Of a stretch of 64,000 bases of DNA, positions 17,362-25,271 are shown in pieces (within the stretch, counting starts at the first letter, position 1; every line of letters begins with the position of its first letter). Position numbers and translations under genes: made by a program. Under the pieces are notes generated by a model. The model did no database searches. It saw nothing but the letters and a program-made list of their open reading frames with translations, and was not told the origin of the DNA. Source of the DNA: Streptomyces sp. Mut1 (GTDB lineage Bacteria; Actinomycetota; Actinomycetes; Streptomycetales; Streptomycetaceae); assembly GCF_030719295.1 (NCBI RefSeq), contig NZ_CP120997.1, positions 4,096,501 through 4,160,500 of the forward strand. The letters are read 5' to 3'.

Positions 17362-17460
17362 CCTTGGGGAGTACTCGCGTTGAATACGGGGGGCCCGCGC
17401 GCCTAGCGTCACCAGCGTCGCAATCACGCTGCACGATGCGGAACGTCAGGGGTGCGGGAG

Positions 17461-19263
17461 ATGGATTTCCTGGTTCTGGGACCGGTGGAAGTGCGTGAGT
17501 CCGGGGTGCCGGTCCGGCTCCGCGGAATGCGTCGCCGCCGGCTTCTGGCTCTTCTCCTGCTGAACGCCGGGCACGCGGTGTCCATGGACGCCCTGGTGGA
17601 CGAGATGTGGCCTGATCCGCCCGCTTCCGCCCGCCATCAGGTGCACAACGCGATCCGTGATCTGCGCGCCGCCCTGACCTGTTCCGAAGGCGCCGGGCTC
17701 ATCACGGTGGACGTCGGCTACCGCCTGGACGTACCCGCCGACGCGGTGGACGCGCACCGCTTCACCGAGTGGGTCCGTGCCGCCCGCGCCGCCCGGCGGG
17801 AGGGCCGCGACACCGAGGCGATGCGGCTGCTGCAAGCGGCGGTCGACCTGTGGCGGGGTGACGCCTTCGCCGACATCGACTGCCCGGCGGTGACCGCGGC
17901 CGCGGCCGGGCTGGACGAGCAACGGCTCACGGCCGTCGAGGAGTTGATGGAGCTGCGGCTCGCTGCCGGCGAGACCGGCTCGCTGGTCGCCGAACTCTTC
18001 GCGCTGACCGCCAGGCACCCCTTGCGCGACGCCCTGCGCGGCAGCCTGATGCTCGCGCTGTACCGGGGCGGCCGGCAGGCCGACGCGCTCGCCGTCTACG
18101 ACGAGGGCCGCCGGCTGCTCGCGGACGAACTGGGCCTGGAACCCGGCCCCCGGCTGCGCCGCCTGCAGACCGAGATCCTCGCGGACGCCCCCCAGGTGCA
18201 GCGCCGGACGCCCGCGCCGGCCCGGCCCACCACCGTCCGCCTCGTCCAGGACAACTACCTGCCACGCGACCTGCCCGACTTCACCGGCCGCGCCACCGAG
18301 CTGGCGCGGCTCGACCGGGCCGTCGACGAGCCGGGCGGCGGTTCTCCCCGCACCGTCGTGATCGACGGCATGGGCGGCATCGGCAAGACGGCACTCGCCG
18401 TGCACTTCGCGCACCGCCGCACCACGGACCACCCGGACGGGCAGTTCTACGTCGATCTGCACGGCTTCAGCCCCGTGCGCGCACCGCTCACTCCGGAGGA
18501 GGCGCTGGGCGTGCTGCTGCGCGCCGACGGCGCCGCGCCCGATGCCCTCCCGGCAGGTCTGGCCGAGCGCAGCGCCATCTGGCGCTCCCGCCTCGCGGGC
18601 CGCAGGGCCCTGCTCGTCATCGACAACGTGGCCGACGCGGCCCAAGTGGCCCCCCTGCTGCCCGGCGCCGGCGACACCCTCGCCCTGGTCACCACCCGCC
18701 GCAAGCTGACCGCGACGGACGGCGCCCTCTCGCTGCCCCTGGGCGCGCCGGCCCCGGCGGAGGCGGAGACCCTGTTCCGCCGCATCGCGGGCGAAGCCGC
18801 CACCGGTTCGTCCCTGACCCGGACGATCGCCCTGTGCGGGCACCACCCGCTGGCCCTGCGCATCGCGGCGACCCGCCTGCGCGACCGCCCCTCGTGGACC
18901 GTGCCGGACGTGACGGCCCGCCTGTGCACGAGCGGGGGCCGGACCGCGTTCCTGCGCACGGCCGACCGCGACCTGATGTCCGTCCTGGCCCTCTCCTACG
19001 CCCACCTGCCCCATGAGGCGCTGGAGTTCACCCGAGCCCTCGCCCTGCACCCGGCCGCCGTCCACGACATCGGCCAGGCCTGCGCCGCCACCGGCCTCGC
19101 CCCCTCGGCCGTGGAGTGCCTCTTCGACACCCTCCTCGACCACAACCTGGCCGTCGAACCGAGCCCCGCCCACCTCGCGATCCCCCTGCTCCTACGCGAC
19201 TGCGCCCACACCCTCACGCCTCCGTCCCACGCCACCGCCCCCCGACTGACGGCAGTGGCCTGA
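17461..19263 (+). CDS. Large SARP (AfsR/DnrI-type) transcriptional activator with NB-ARC domain
   Basis: This protein is about 600 residues. It opens with a winged-helix DNA-binding domain (FLVLGPVEV, then ALVDEMWPD), continues with a bacterial transcriptional activation domain to about residue 245, and then an NB-ARC ATPase with the P-loop DGMGGIGKTAL near residue 305. The TPR region found in full AfsR is missing or short. The ATG at 17461 is chosen over the in-frame GTG at 17452 because AGGGG at 17448-17452 gives normal spacing and the family begins at this point. It is the probable cluster-situated activator. Confidence 0.88.
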   Translation: MDFLVLGPVEVRESGVPVRLRGMRRRRLLALLLLNAGHAVSMDALVDEMWPDPPASARHQVHNAIRDLRAALTCSEGAGLITVDVGYRLDVPADAVDAHRFTEWVRAARAARREGRDTEAMRLLQAAVDLWRGDAFADIDCPAVTAAAAGLDEQRLTAVEELMELRLAAGETGSLVAELFALTARHPLRDALRGSLMLALYRGGRQADALAVYDEGRRLLADELGLEPGPRLRRLQTEILADAPQVQRRTPAPARPTTVRLVQDNYLPRDLPDFTGRATELARLDRAVDEPGGGSPRTVVIDGMGGIGKTALAVHFAHRRTTDHPDGQFYVDLHGFSPVRAPLTPEEALGVLLRADGAAPDALPAGLAERSAIWRSRLAGRRALLVIDNVADAAQVAPLLPGAGDTLALVTTRRKLTATDGALSLPLGAPAPAEAETLFRRIAGEAATGSSLTRTIALCGHHPLALRIAATRLRDRPSWTVPDVTARLCTSGGRTAFLRTADRDLMSVLALSYAHLPHEALEFTRALALHPAAVHDIGQACAATGLAPSAVECLFDTLLDHNLAVEPSPAHLAIPLLLRDCAHTLTPPSHATAPRLTAVA

Positions 19264-19405
19264 GCCCGGCCCGGCCGACCGGATCACGGACGCGCCGAGC
19301 CGTCCCGGACGCCACCGGCGCGGAAGAGCCGCGCAGCCGTCCGGTCGGGCACCAGCCACCGCCAGAGGCGCGCCCCTCCTCGGACCCGGGGCCGCCGGAC
19401 AGGCC

Positions 19406-19816
19406 CTAGCCGCGCCCGGGCCAGACCGGACCCTGATCGCCCCAGACGACCCCCTTGTTGCGGCACAGGCAGAAGGGATGGCCGACCGGGTCCGTGTAGA
19501 CCTGCCAGCCGTAGCCCTCGGGTCCGATGAAGTCCTGCCGCAGAGTCGCGCCGAGGCCCACGACGCGGCGCTGCTCGGACTCGATGTCGTCCACTTCGAA
19601 GTCGAGGTGGAACTGCTTGGGGTGCTCGCTGTCAGGCCACTGCGGAGCGCGATAGTCGTCCACCCGGATGAACGCCAGCTCGACCTCGCCGAACCGGATG
19701 CCGGCCCAGTCCTCCGAGCTGTCTTCCTTGACCGGGCGGCCCGTCACCTCGGAGTAGAAGGCCGCGAGCTTCATCGTGTCCGGACAGTCGATAATGAAAT
19801 CGGTGAGTCGTAGCAT
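19406..19816 (-). CDS. VOC-family (glyoxalase/bleomycin-resistance-like) protein
   Basis: This 136-residue protein has two beta-alpha-beta-beta-beta modules. The segments LTDFIIDCPD and AAFYSEVTGRPV open it, FHLDFEVDDI lies in the middle, and YTDPVGHPFCLC ends it, as in the vicinal-oxygen-chelate superfamily. The ATG at 19816 gives the normal length. The substrate cannot be told from sequence. It sits between the metabolite cluster and the tRNA-Ser insertion region and may be core chromosome. Confidence 0.85.
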   Translation of the reverse strand: MLRLTDFIIDCPDTMKLAAFYSEVTGRPVKEDSSEDWAGIRFGEVELAFIRVDDYRAPQWPDSEHPKQFHLDFEVDDIESEQRRVVGLGATLRQDFIGPEGYGWQVYTDPVGHPFCLCRNKGVVWGDQGPVWPGRG

Positions 19817-19977
19817 CCCGAGATCCTGGCACAAACAACCACCTCGCCACGAAGCCCCTCGGTGCACCCGCCGCCCGGCCGCCCCGCCGCTCCTGGGCCG
19901 GAAGCCGTTCACGGGGAAGCCCGCGCCGGGACGACGGCCCCGGGAGCCCGGGAACTGCGACCACCAACGCCGAAGGG

Positions 19978-20047
19978 CCCGGTGAGAGCAATGGCGGAGG
20001 ATACGAGATTCGAACTCGTGAGGGGTTGCCCCCAACACGCTTTCCAA
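19978..20047 (-). repeat. Left attachment repeat: 3' part of tRNA-Ser(GGA)
   Basis: Seventy bases are identical to the 3' end of the tRNA-Ser gene plus 14 bases beyond it (compare 32832-32901). After TTTCCAA the sequence diverges from the tRNA into ATGTTCGCCTGGGGGTCCG, an element arm also found after the middle copy. This is the left boundary of an integrated element. It is not a functional tRNA because the 5' part is missing. Confidence 0.9.
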
Positions 20048-20100
20048 ATGTTCGCCTGGGGGTCCGACGGGGTGCGTGCCTGTCCTGACCTGGGGCGGAA

Positions 20101-20175
20101 CATCTAATGTGACCCCGTGTGGACGGGCCCGGACGGGGGCGAATGAGACCAGAACTGAGACCAACTTCTCCCAGG
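20101..20175 (+). promoter_or_regulatory. Element arm with GAGACCAGAACTGAGACC direct repeats
   Basis: The left arm beside the first attachment copy contains GAGACCAGAACTGAGACC, and the same string recurs beside the second copy near 24508-24525. Short direct repeats at this position resemble the arm-type integrase sites of actinobacterial tRNA-integrating elements. The integrase that would use them is not present. The rest of 20048-20324 holds no gene I can support. Confidence 0.45.
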
Positions 20176-20324
20176 CGGGCCCCCTGGTCAGAGGTCCCGG
20201 GCCCTGCCGGGCCGCCTGTGTAGGGGCCGTTGGTGGATCTGGATGTTCCTCCCCCCCCATGATGCTTGGCCGCTCTGGGCGGATTCCATGGCGCCTGTCG
20301 TTTCTTGAAGGGCATCATGAGGGC

Positions 20325-20810
20325 ATGGCGAAGTCACGTAGACCTCACCCGCTGGCCAAACCGCGGAAGCGGCCTCCGGGATCGGGCCAGAGCGCCTCCT
20401 CCCGCCTGACCGCGACCAACAACCACGTCGCTCTGACTGCTGGGGGCAGCACCGCCCAGCCGCGCGGCCGCATCTACGCAGTTAGGCTGGAGTTCAGTTC
20501 CACCCCTTGTACGCGGTGCAATACGTATCTGCTCCGCGTACGGGCCAACTCATGGGTGTGTGAGGGTTGCCGACTGCATGAGTGGGCCGAGCGGAAGACC
20601 GCGTTGGTGCAGCGCCTTCGTGAAACGTCAGCGACCAAGGAGAAGGCATTTGCGTCCCTTGAGGAAGAGCGCGCAAGACTGAAGCGTCGGTACCAGGCAG
20701 CCGACAAACGGGCCAAGAACACCAGAGCCACAGGAGCCCAGCGCGGGGCAGCAGCTCTGGAATCGCGCCTGGTCCAAACGGTGCTGCGAGCGGCAGATGG
20801 CCGCGCTTAA
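20325..20810 (+). CDS. Hypothetical zinc-ribbon protein
   Basis: This 161-residue basic protein is of unknown function. A central CTRCNTYLL...CEGC arrangement (two CxxC pairs about 17 residues apart) suggests a zinc ribbon. The C-terminal 60 residues are rich in Lys, Arg, Glu and Ala and look like a coiled coil. The N-terminus is Arg, Lys and Pro-rich. It is the first gene inside the left element. Nucleic-acid binding is plausible but not shown. Confidence 0.55.
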   Translation: MAKSRRPHPLAKPRKRPPGSGQSASSRLTATNNHVALTAGGSTAQPRGRIYAVRLEFSSTPCTRCNTYLLRVRANSWVCEGCRLHEWAERKTALVQRLRETSATKEKAFASLEEERARLKRRYQAADKRAKNTRATGAQRGAAALESRLVQTVLRAADGRA

Positions 20811-21236
20811 GGTCATGTAGGGAACGGTCTCAGAATCGTCCAAAGTCGAGCAGTGCCGGCAGCCAGGTGCTGTGGATGGACTGGTGCCGTGAGCACTGTC
20901 GCGCAGGGCAACCAAGGTTGGCGGATCGTGCTGCTCCCCAAGGGGTGGCTCACGTCTGTAGCGGTCAACGCGTCGCTCGATGAGCAGGATGCACGATGCG
21001 CGGCAGCAGTCGGGCTGGTTGACGGCGGGCATGACTGCATCTCTTGCGGGTTCGTTTTCCCCTGCTTGGCGCCGCCAAATGCCGGGCCCCTGTGGCGGCG
21101 GGTTTCGTGACGGGTATCGATGCGACATGGGCCGAGGTCTACGATCAGATCGGACGTGCTGATGGGCGGGCGGGCTGACGATAGGGCAGCTGCGCGCTGG
21201 AGATGCGAGGGGGTCGCCTTGGCCACGTTGGGTCAT
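20811..21236. other. Gap of 426 bp without a supported gene
   Basis: Short open frames exist on both strands, but none has a convincing ribosome-binding site, codon bias or recognisable motif. The DNA is less GC-rich than the flanking chromosome. It should hold the promoter of the RexA-like gene that follows. A decayed gene is possible. Confidence 0.5.
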
Positions 21237-22157
21237 ATGAAGGAGCGCACAGTCGGCTTCTATGAAGTTGTTGTGGTCCAAGACGGAGTGGCCAAACGAG
21301 CCGCGAACCGGATGGATTGGGACGGCGCGCTTTCCGACGTTGCTCGGGCAGATGTTGCGTCTCGATCCTTCGAGGGCGACTCGCACATGGTAGGGACTGT
21401 CGCCACTTACGACATGCAGGACCACTTGCTGCTGCACCGAGTGAAGGATGCGGGTGAGTGGCTGTCGGTGGTGAACTGGGACACGGGTGATCTGCGAGAA
21501 CTGGAACAGTCCGCGCAGGAGGGATACGTGGACACTTCGGTGATCTGCTTCCTTCCTTTCGGGAACGTCATTGGGATCATGCAGGGCGGCGTATCTGCTC
21601 CTAGTCACAAGGCCCTGGAAACCTGGCTGAACGGGATCCAGCTGTTCCCTGGCTTCCAGCTGCAGGTTCGGCCGGTCGTCGCGCATGCAGAGATGGAGCG
21701 GTTGAAGACCGCTTCTGGCGCCAGTCGCGTCGAAGTCAAGATCATGGCCAACAAGATGGGCGCCTTGCAGGAGCGCCGGGGCGGACTTGCGCGCACACTT
21801 CGTGTGGCGGGCGAGGCGTACGGGGAGATCAGCGTGACGATGATTATTTCCGTTCCGAAGAAGAAGGAACTTCGGGAGCACCGCGAGCACCTCCTCGCTG
21901 ATCTTGAGGAAATCTCGGACGTGGTCACTGGAGCCGAGCGGGCGCGCGCGCGGCTGGTCTACTCAGATCCGGGCGGGCCGGAGCACACTCGCCTCGTTGA
22001 ACTGGTCGAACACAGCATCACTGCTAAGAAGCGCGTGCCAGCCACTGATGGTGAGGGCAACTCGATCCGGATCGTGTCAGCGGTAGATGCGATCCTGGCA
22101 GCAGCCATCGAGCACGAGGACGCCCTGCGGCTGGCGGTCGATGCAGGGGACTCGTGA
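21237..22157 (+). CDS. RexA-like abortive-infection sensor candidate
   Basis: This soluble protein is about 306 residues from the ATG at 21237 (MKERTVGFYEV). Compared with lambda RexA from memory, several landmarks occur in the same order: an N-terminal GFY segment; a hydrophobic strand with HRV like RexA IHKI; NVIGIMQGG followed by a helix ending in W-L where RexA has TIGFAR and DFL; QLQVRPV like VQIEPL; SRVEVKI like TTVKVE; and a final strand ISVTMIISVPKKKEL like LDIVIKPKFKRDI. The next gene encodes a four-helix membrane protein, as rexB does. Lambda RexA senses phage infection and activates RexB. The similarity is by eye only. Confidence 0.6.
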   Translation: MKERTVGFYEVVVVQDGVAKRAANRMDWDGALSDVARADVASRSFEGDSHMVGTVATYDMQDHLLLHRVKDAGEWLSVVNWDTGDLRELEQSAQEGYVDTSVICFLPFGNVIGIMQGGVSAPSHKALETWLNGIQLFPGFQLQVRPVVAHAEMERLKTASGASRVEVKIMANKMGALQERRGGLARTLRVAGEAYGEISVTMIISVPKKKELREHREHLLADLEEISDVVTGAERARARLVYSDPGGPEHTRLVELVEHSITAKKRVPATDGEGNSIRIVSAVDAILAAAIEHEDALRLAVDAGDS

Positions 22158-22181
22158 CCTGGGCGATGAACTGGGGGGCAC

Positions 22182-22736
22182 GTGAGTGTGCGTACGAGCA
22201 TCGAAGATCGCTGGGCCGCCTACCTCTGGATCGACTACCTCCTCGCAGCTCTGGCCGTCGGAGTTCACATCTTCGTCATACGAAGTACGGGGTCGTCGGA
22301 TTGGCTCTCGTGGATTGACTCGGGGCAGCGCACCGATCTGTACGCTACGGCCGCTGGCGTGGTGTCAGCCATCGGCGGTCTGAGTGCTATCGCAGTCTCG
22401 CTCTACACCGCCGCCAACGGTGAACGGCTGCGGGCGGTGCGCGCACAACACCACGAGGAGCTCAGGCGCAGCTGGCGCAGTTTGATCCAGAGCACTGCGC
22501 TCTGCTGTCTGTTGTTGTTGATCTCCCTGGCGCTTGACAGAGAGACGGATCCTCTTTCCTGCCGCTTTTTGTTCGAGTACACCATGGTGTTTGCTTCGCT
22601 TCGCTTCATGCGGCTGGTCTGGTTGTTCGATCGCATGATGCAGGTTTCAGACGCGGACCTGGTCCGCGAAGAGCAAACGACAACTCCTGTTAGGGACCCT
22701 GCCTGGCTGCGCCGGCGGGAACGGACCCGGCGCTGA
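22182..22736 (+). CDS. RexB-like four-helix membrane protein candidate
   Basis: This 184-residue protein has four hydrophobic helices, at about residues 14-33, 53-75, 100-120 and 130-150, with a basic-acidic loop between helices 2 and 3. The segment RTDLYATAAGV before helix 2 matches the position of RDGLGATLSSY in lambda RexB as I recall it. RexB is a four-helix membrane channel that depolarises the cell when triggered by RexA. The GTG start follows CTGGGGGG 25 bp after the upstream stop, so the pair is one operon. The C-terminal tail after helix 4 is longer than in RexB. Confidence 0.58.
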   Translation: MSVRTSIEDRWAAYLWIDYLLAALAVGVHIFVIRSTGSSDWLSWIDSGQRTDLYATAAGVVSAIGGLSAIAVSLYTAANGERLRAVRAQHHEELRRSWRSLIQSTALCCLLLLISLALDRETDPLSCRFLFEYTMVFASLRFMRLVWLFDRMMQVSDADLVREEQTTTPVRDPAWLRRRERTRR

Positions 22737-22911
22737 AGGTACATGTACCCGGGCGTGCGGTAGTGGCCTAGCTGTGAATCCTCGGTGATTACCTAGCTGG
22801 AGGCGGCTGGGGGCGCACCGTACAGCGATGGGGCGGCTATGCAGTCCCGATCTCGGTTCCCACGAGTAGCGACAGCCACATGCTGTGGCACCCTGCCCGA
22901 TTGGGGACTGC
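22737..22911. other. Short gap before the insertion sequence
   Basis: These 175 bp lie between the RexB-like gene and the insertion sequence, and I see no gene in them. Joined across the insertion to 24188, the sequence leads into a short open stretch ending CNVCRAVLNGR-stop at 24261. The insertion sequence may therefore have landed in or near an older gene that can no longer be identified. Confidence 0.4.
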
Positions 22912-22970
22912 TGCACGGATAGGTGACACCTGACCTGGCTTGCTGAGAGGCGGCCTGGAAGGATGTTGCA

Positions 22971-23267
22971 GTGCCCAAGCCGTATCCGAAAGAGTTCCGC
23001 GAGGACGTCGTGCGGGTCGCACGCAACCGCGAGCCCGGCGTCACGCTGGAACAGATCGCCGCCGACTTCGGCGTCCACCCGATCACGTTGTCGAAGTGGC
23101 TGCGCCGCGCCGACACCGACGAGGGCGGCGCCAAGCCCGCGCCGGTGTCGGGTGAGTCGGCCGAGCTGCGCGAGGCCCGTAAGCGCATCCGGCTCCTGGA
23201 GCAGGAGAACGAGGTACTGCGCAGGGCTGCGGCGTATCTGTCGCAGGCGAACCTGCCGTCAAAATGA
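22971..23267 (+). CDS. IS3-family transposase OrfA
   Basis: This 98-residue protein has an N-terminal helix-turn-helix (YPKEFREDVVRVAR, then ITLSKWLRRAD). A C-terminal leucine-zipper-like helix (LREARKRIRLLEQENEVLRR) follows, as in IS3 OrfA. It ends in AAAATGA, overlapping OrfB by four bases. The A-run allows a -1 frameshift to an OrfAB fusion, the usual active transposase in the family. Confidence 0.92.
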   Translation: MPKPYPKEFREDVVRVARNREPGVTLEQIAADFGVHPITLSKWLRRADTDEGGAKPAPVSGESAELREARKRIRLLEQENEVLRRAAAYLSQANLPSK

Positions 23268-24154
23268 TGTACCCGCTCGTCCGCGAGCTGGCCGCCGCCG
23301 CTGCCCCTGACCGGGTGCCGGTGGCGGTGACGTGCCGGGTGCTCAATCTGGCCCGCCAGCCCTACTACCGGTGGCTGGCTTCACCGGTCACCGACACCGA
23401 GAGGGCCGAGGCATACCGGGCCGACGCCCTGTTCGACGCGCATCGCGACGACCCGGAGTTCGGACACCGTTTCCTGGCCGACGAGGCCCGGGCGGCCGGT
23501 GAGGCCATGGCCGAGCGGACCGCCTGGCGGATCTGCCGCGACAACCGCTGGTGGAGCGCGTTCGGCAAACGCCGAGGCCGAGGCAAGAACACCAAGGCCG
23601 GCCCGCCGGTCCACGACGACCGGGTCCGGCGGGACTTCACTGCTGCCGGGCCGAACCGGCTGTGGCTGACGGACATCACCGAGCACGCCACCGGCGAGGG
23701 CAAGCTCTACCTGTGCGCGGTCAAGGACGTGTACTCCAGCCGCATCGTGGGCTACTCCATCGACGCCCGGATGAAGTCCAGCCTTGCCGTCAAAGCCCTG
23801 GAATCCGCCGTCGCCCGCCGCGGCCAGGTCGCTGGATGCATCGTGCATTCCGACCGAGGGTCGCAATTTCGTTCCCGGAGGTTCGTTGCCGTTCTCGCAC
23901 GTCACAGCATGATCGGATCGATGGGCAGAGTCGGTGCCGCCGGCGACAACGCGGCCATGGAAAGCTTCTTCGCGCTGCTGCAGAAGAACGTCCTCGACCG
24001 CCGCACCTGGGCCACCCGCCAGGAACTGCGGATCGCCATCGTCACCTGGATCGAGCGCACCTACCACCGACGCCGGCGTCAGAAACGCCTGGCCCGATTG
24101 ACCCCCATCGAGTACGAAGCCATCATGACCCCACCCGCAGCCCTGGCTGCATAG
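23264..24154 (+). CDS. IS3-family transposase OrfB (DDE integrase core)
   Basis: This 296-residue protein has an HTH_21-type N-terminal region (LNLARQPYYRWL) and an rve/DDE catalytic core. The acidic residues lie in LTDITEH (first Asp), VHSDRGSQF (second Asp) and NAAMESFF (Glu). All catalytic residues are present and the frame is uninterrupted. Confidence 0.94.
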   Translation: MMYPLVRELAAAAAPDRVPVAVTCRVLNLARQPYYRWLASPVTDTERAEAYRADALFDAHRDDPEFGHRFLADEARAAGEAMAERTAWRICRDNRWWSAFGKRRGRGKNTKAGPPVHDDRVRRDFTAAGPNRLWLTDITEHATGEGKLYLCAVKDVYSSRIVGYSIDARMKSSLAVKALESAVARRGQVAGCIVHSDRGSQFRSRRFVAVLARHSMIGSMGRVGAAGDNAAMESFFALLQKNVLDRRTWATRQELRIAIVTWIERTYHRRRRQKRLARLTPIEYEAIMTPPAALAA

Positions 24155-24222
24155 AACCCGCTGTCACCTACGCGTGCAGCAGTCCCAGATGATGCGGCGG
24201 TACGGGCAGAACGCGGCCATGT

Positions 24223-24407
24223 ACTGCAACGTGTGCCGGGCAGTCCTCAACGGGCGGTAGCCGGGGACTCCAGCCAAAGCTGGATCCACCAACGTCGAAG
24301 GCCCCCGCTGCAAGCAGCGGGGGCCTTCGACGTATTGCCCGGTGAGAGCAATGGCGGAGGATACGAGATTCGAACTCGTGAGGGGTTGCCCCCAACACGC
24401 TTTCCAA
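24223..24407 (-). repeat. Middle 185-bp direct repeat with attachment core (tRNA-Ser 3' part at 24338-24407)
   Basis: These 185 bases match 32717-32901 with one mismatch near 24260 (GTAGCC against GTGGCC). They include the end of an old frame (CNVCRAVLNGR-stop), a strong hairpin, and the 70-bp tRNA-Ser core shared with 19978-20047. After the core the sequence follows the element arm, not the tRNA. This marks the junction between two tandemly inserted related elements. Confidence 0.92.
24293..24332. terminator. Hairpin beside the middle attachment copy
   Basis: A 40-base palindrome CGTCGAAGGCCCCCGCTG/CAAG/CAGCGGGGGCCTTCGACG forms a near-perfect stem of about 18 bp. The same hairpin lies 3' of the intact tRNA-Ser at 32787-32826, where it is placed to terminate the tRNA transcript. 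Here the tRNA is only partial. Confidence 0.75.
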
Positions 24408-24596
24408 ATGTTCGCTTGGGGGTCCGCCGCAGAACGGGGGCGTTCTGACCTGGAGCGGAGACCATCGCCTCCCCGGTTCTGGACGGCGTTGGGCAGGGGT
24501 GAACGAGACCAGAACTGAGACCAGATCTCGGGCTAGACCTTCCTGACGATGATGGTTCCTGGGACTGCAAATCCCTCCGCAGGGCAGTTAGCACGC
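24408..24596. other. Element arm after the middle attachment copy
   Basis: The segment starts ATGTTCGCTTGGGGGTCCG, as in the left copy, and contains GAGACCAGAACTGAGACC. I see no integrase or other gene in it. It separates the attachment core from the XRE regulator gene. Confidence 0.5.
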
Positions 24597-25166
24597 CTAT
24601 GGAGGTGGGTCTGCTTGACGGCTTCCAGTCTCCAAAAACTTGCGAACCTTGCGCAAAGTGGCGTCATCGGCTCGGGTCAGGAGGGAGACCACCATGCCGA
24701 GTTCGGCAGCCCGGCTTGCGGCCGGGCGTTCGTAGGCCGTCTGCTGTGAGTCGTCGTCCGGAAGACCGCCGAGTGCGCTTCGTCGGGCTTCGCGGATCCT
24801 ACTCGTGAACTCGACGACGGTCGGATCACCGTCGTCGCCATCGCCCGGGTCAAAGACCAACAAGTCCTGCCGGTAGCCCTGGGGCGAGATCTCTTCCACC
24901 GCACCGACCGCGCCGTAGGCACTCAGTACATTTCGCATCTGTCCGAGGGCAGGGGTGCGCTTGCCGACCTCCATGAGGCGCAGGTACTCGGAAGAGAAGC
25001 CGAGTTTCGTCGCCGCATCGGCGCGGGATAGGCCAGCCTTCCAGCGCAGGCGCTCCAAGAGTCCCCCGAAGCGGCCGTTATCTGATTCTCCGGGCCCTAC
25101 GACCATGTCCACGAATGGCGACGGCTCGCCAATGTGGGCTTCGAGGTGCCCGTCACCGTCCTTCAC
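24597..25166 (-). CDS. XRE-family transcriptional regulator
   Basis: This 189-residue protein has a helix-turn-helix of the XRE type at about residues 35-90: LLERLRWKAGLSRADAATKLGF and then YLRLMEVGKRTP. Its C-terminal half is acidic and of unknown role, with an Arg- and Leu-rich end. It starts with GTG and is divergent from the small gene at 25272. The intergenic region carries several GTTG/CAAC palindromes. The arrangement resembles a repressor/small-effector control pair of a mobile element. Confidence 0.8.
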   Translation of the reverse strand: MKDGDGHLEAHIGEPSPFVDMVVGPGESDNGRFGGLLERLRWKAGLSRADAATKLGFSSEYLRLMEVGKRTPALGQMRNVLSAYGAVGAVEEISPQGYRQDLLVFDPGDGDDGDPTVVEFTSRIREARRSALGGLPDDDSQQTAYERPAASRAAELGMVVSLLTRADDATLRKVRKFLETGSRQADPPP

Positions 25167-25189
25167 GCCGCAAGGCTATCCCAACTATT

Positions 25190-25271
25190 GACTGGTCGGA
25201 AGTTGTTGCACCCTCCACTGGGCTGGGTGTACTCTCCGAACTGTTGGCAACAAGTCGTTCAATTGTTGGAG
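25190..25271. promoter_or_regulatory. Divergent control region with GTTG/CAAC palindromes
   Basis: The region between the XRE gene and the small + strand gene contains the perfect 11-bp palindrome TGTTGGCAACA at 25242-25252. Related half-sites also occur: CCAACTATTG near 25180-25190, GTTGTTGC near 25203-25210 and CAATTGTTGG near 25260-25269. They are likely operators for the XRE repressor. This is inferred from placement and symmetry. Confidence 0.5.

Larger units (their letters stand above)
22912..24187 (+). mobile_element. IS3-family insertion sequence
   Basis: The element is about 1276 bp with imperfect terminal inverted repeats of about 27 bp. The left end begins TGGGGACTGCTGCACG, and the right end read on the minus strand begins TGGGACTGCTGCACG. 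The trinucleotide GAT lies immediately outside both ends (22909-22911 and 24188-24190) and fits the 3-bp target duplication usual for IS3. It carries two overlapping transposase frames. Both look intact, so the copy may be active. Confidence 0.82.

Noticed and set aside
19978..20047. Functional tRNA at the left and middle attachment copies
   Set aside because: Only the 3' part of tRNA-Ser is present; the 5' acceptor strand, D arm and half of the anticodon arm are missing.
20853..21110. Small gene in the 20811-21236 gap
   Set aside because: Short frames on both strands lack a ribosome-binding site and recognisable features.
24181..24261. Small gene ending CNVCRAVLNGR
   Set aside because: It begins inside the insertion-sequence end and has no start or upstream continuity. 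It is probably a leftover gene end shared with 32717-32760.
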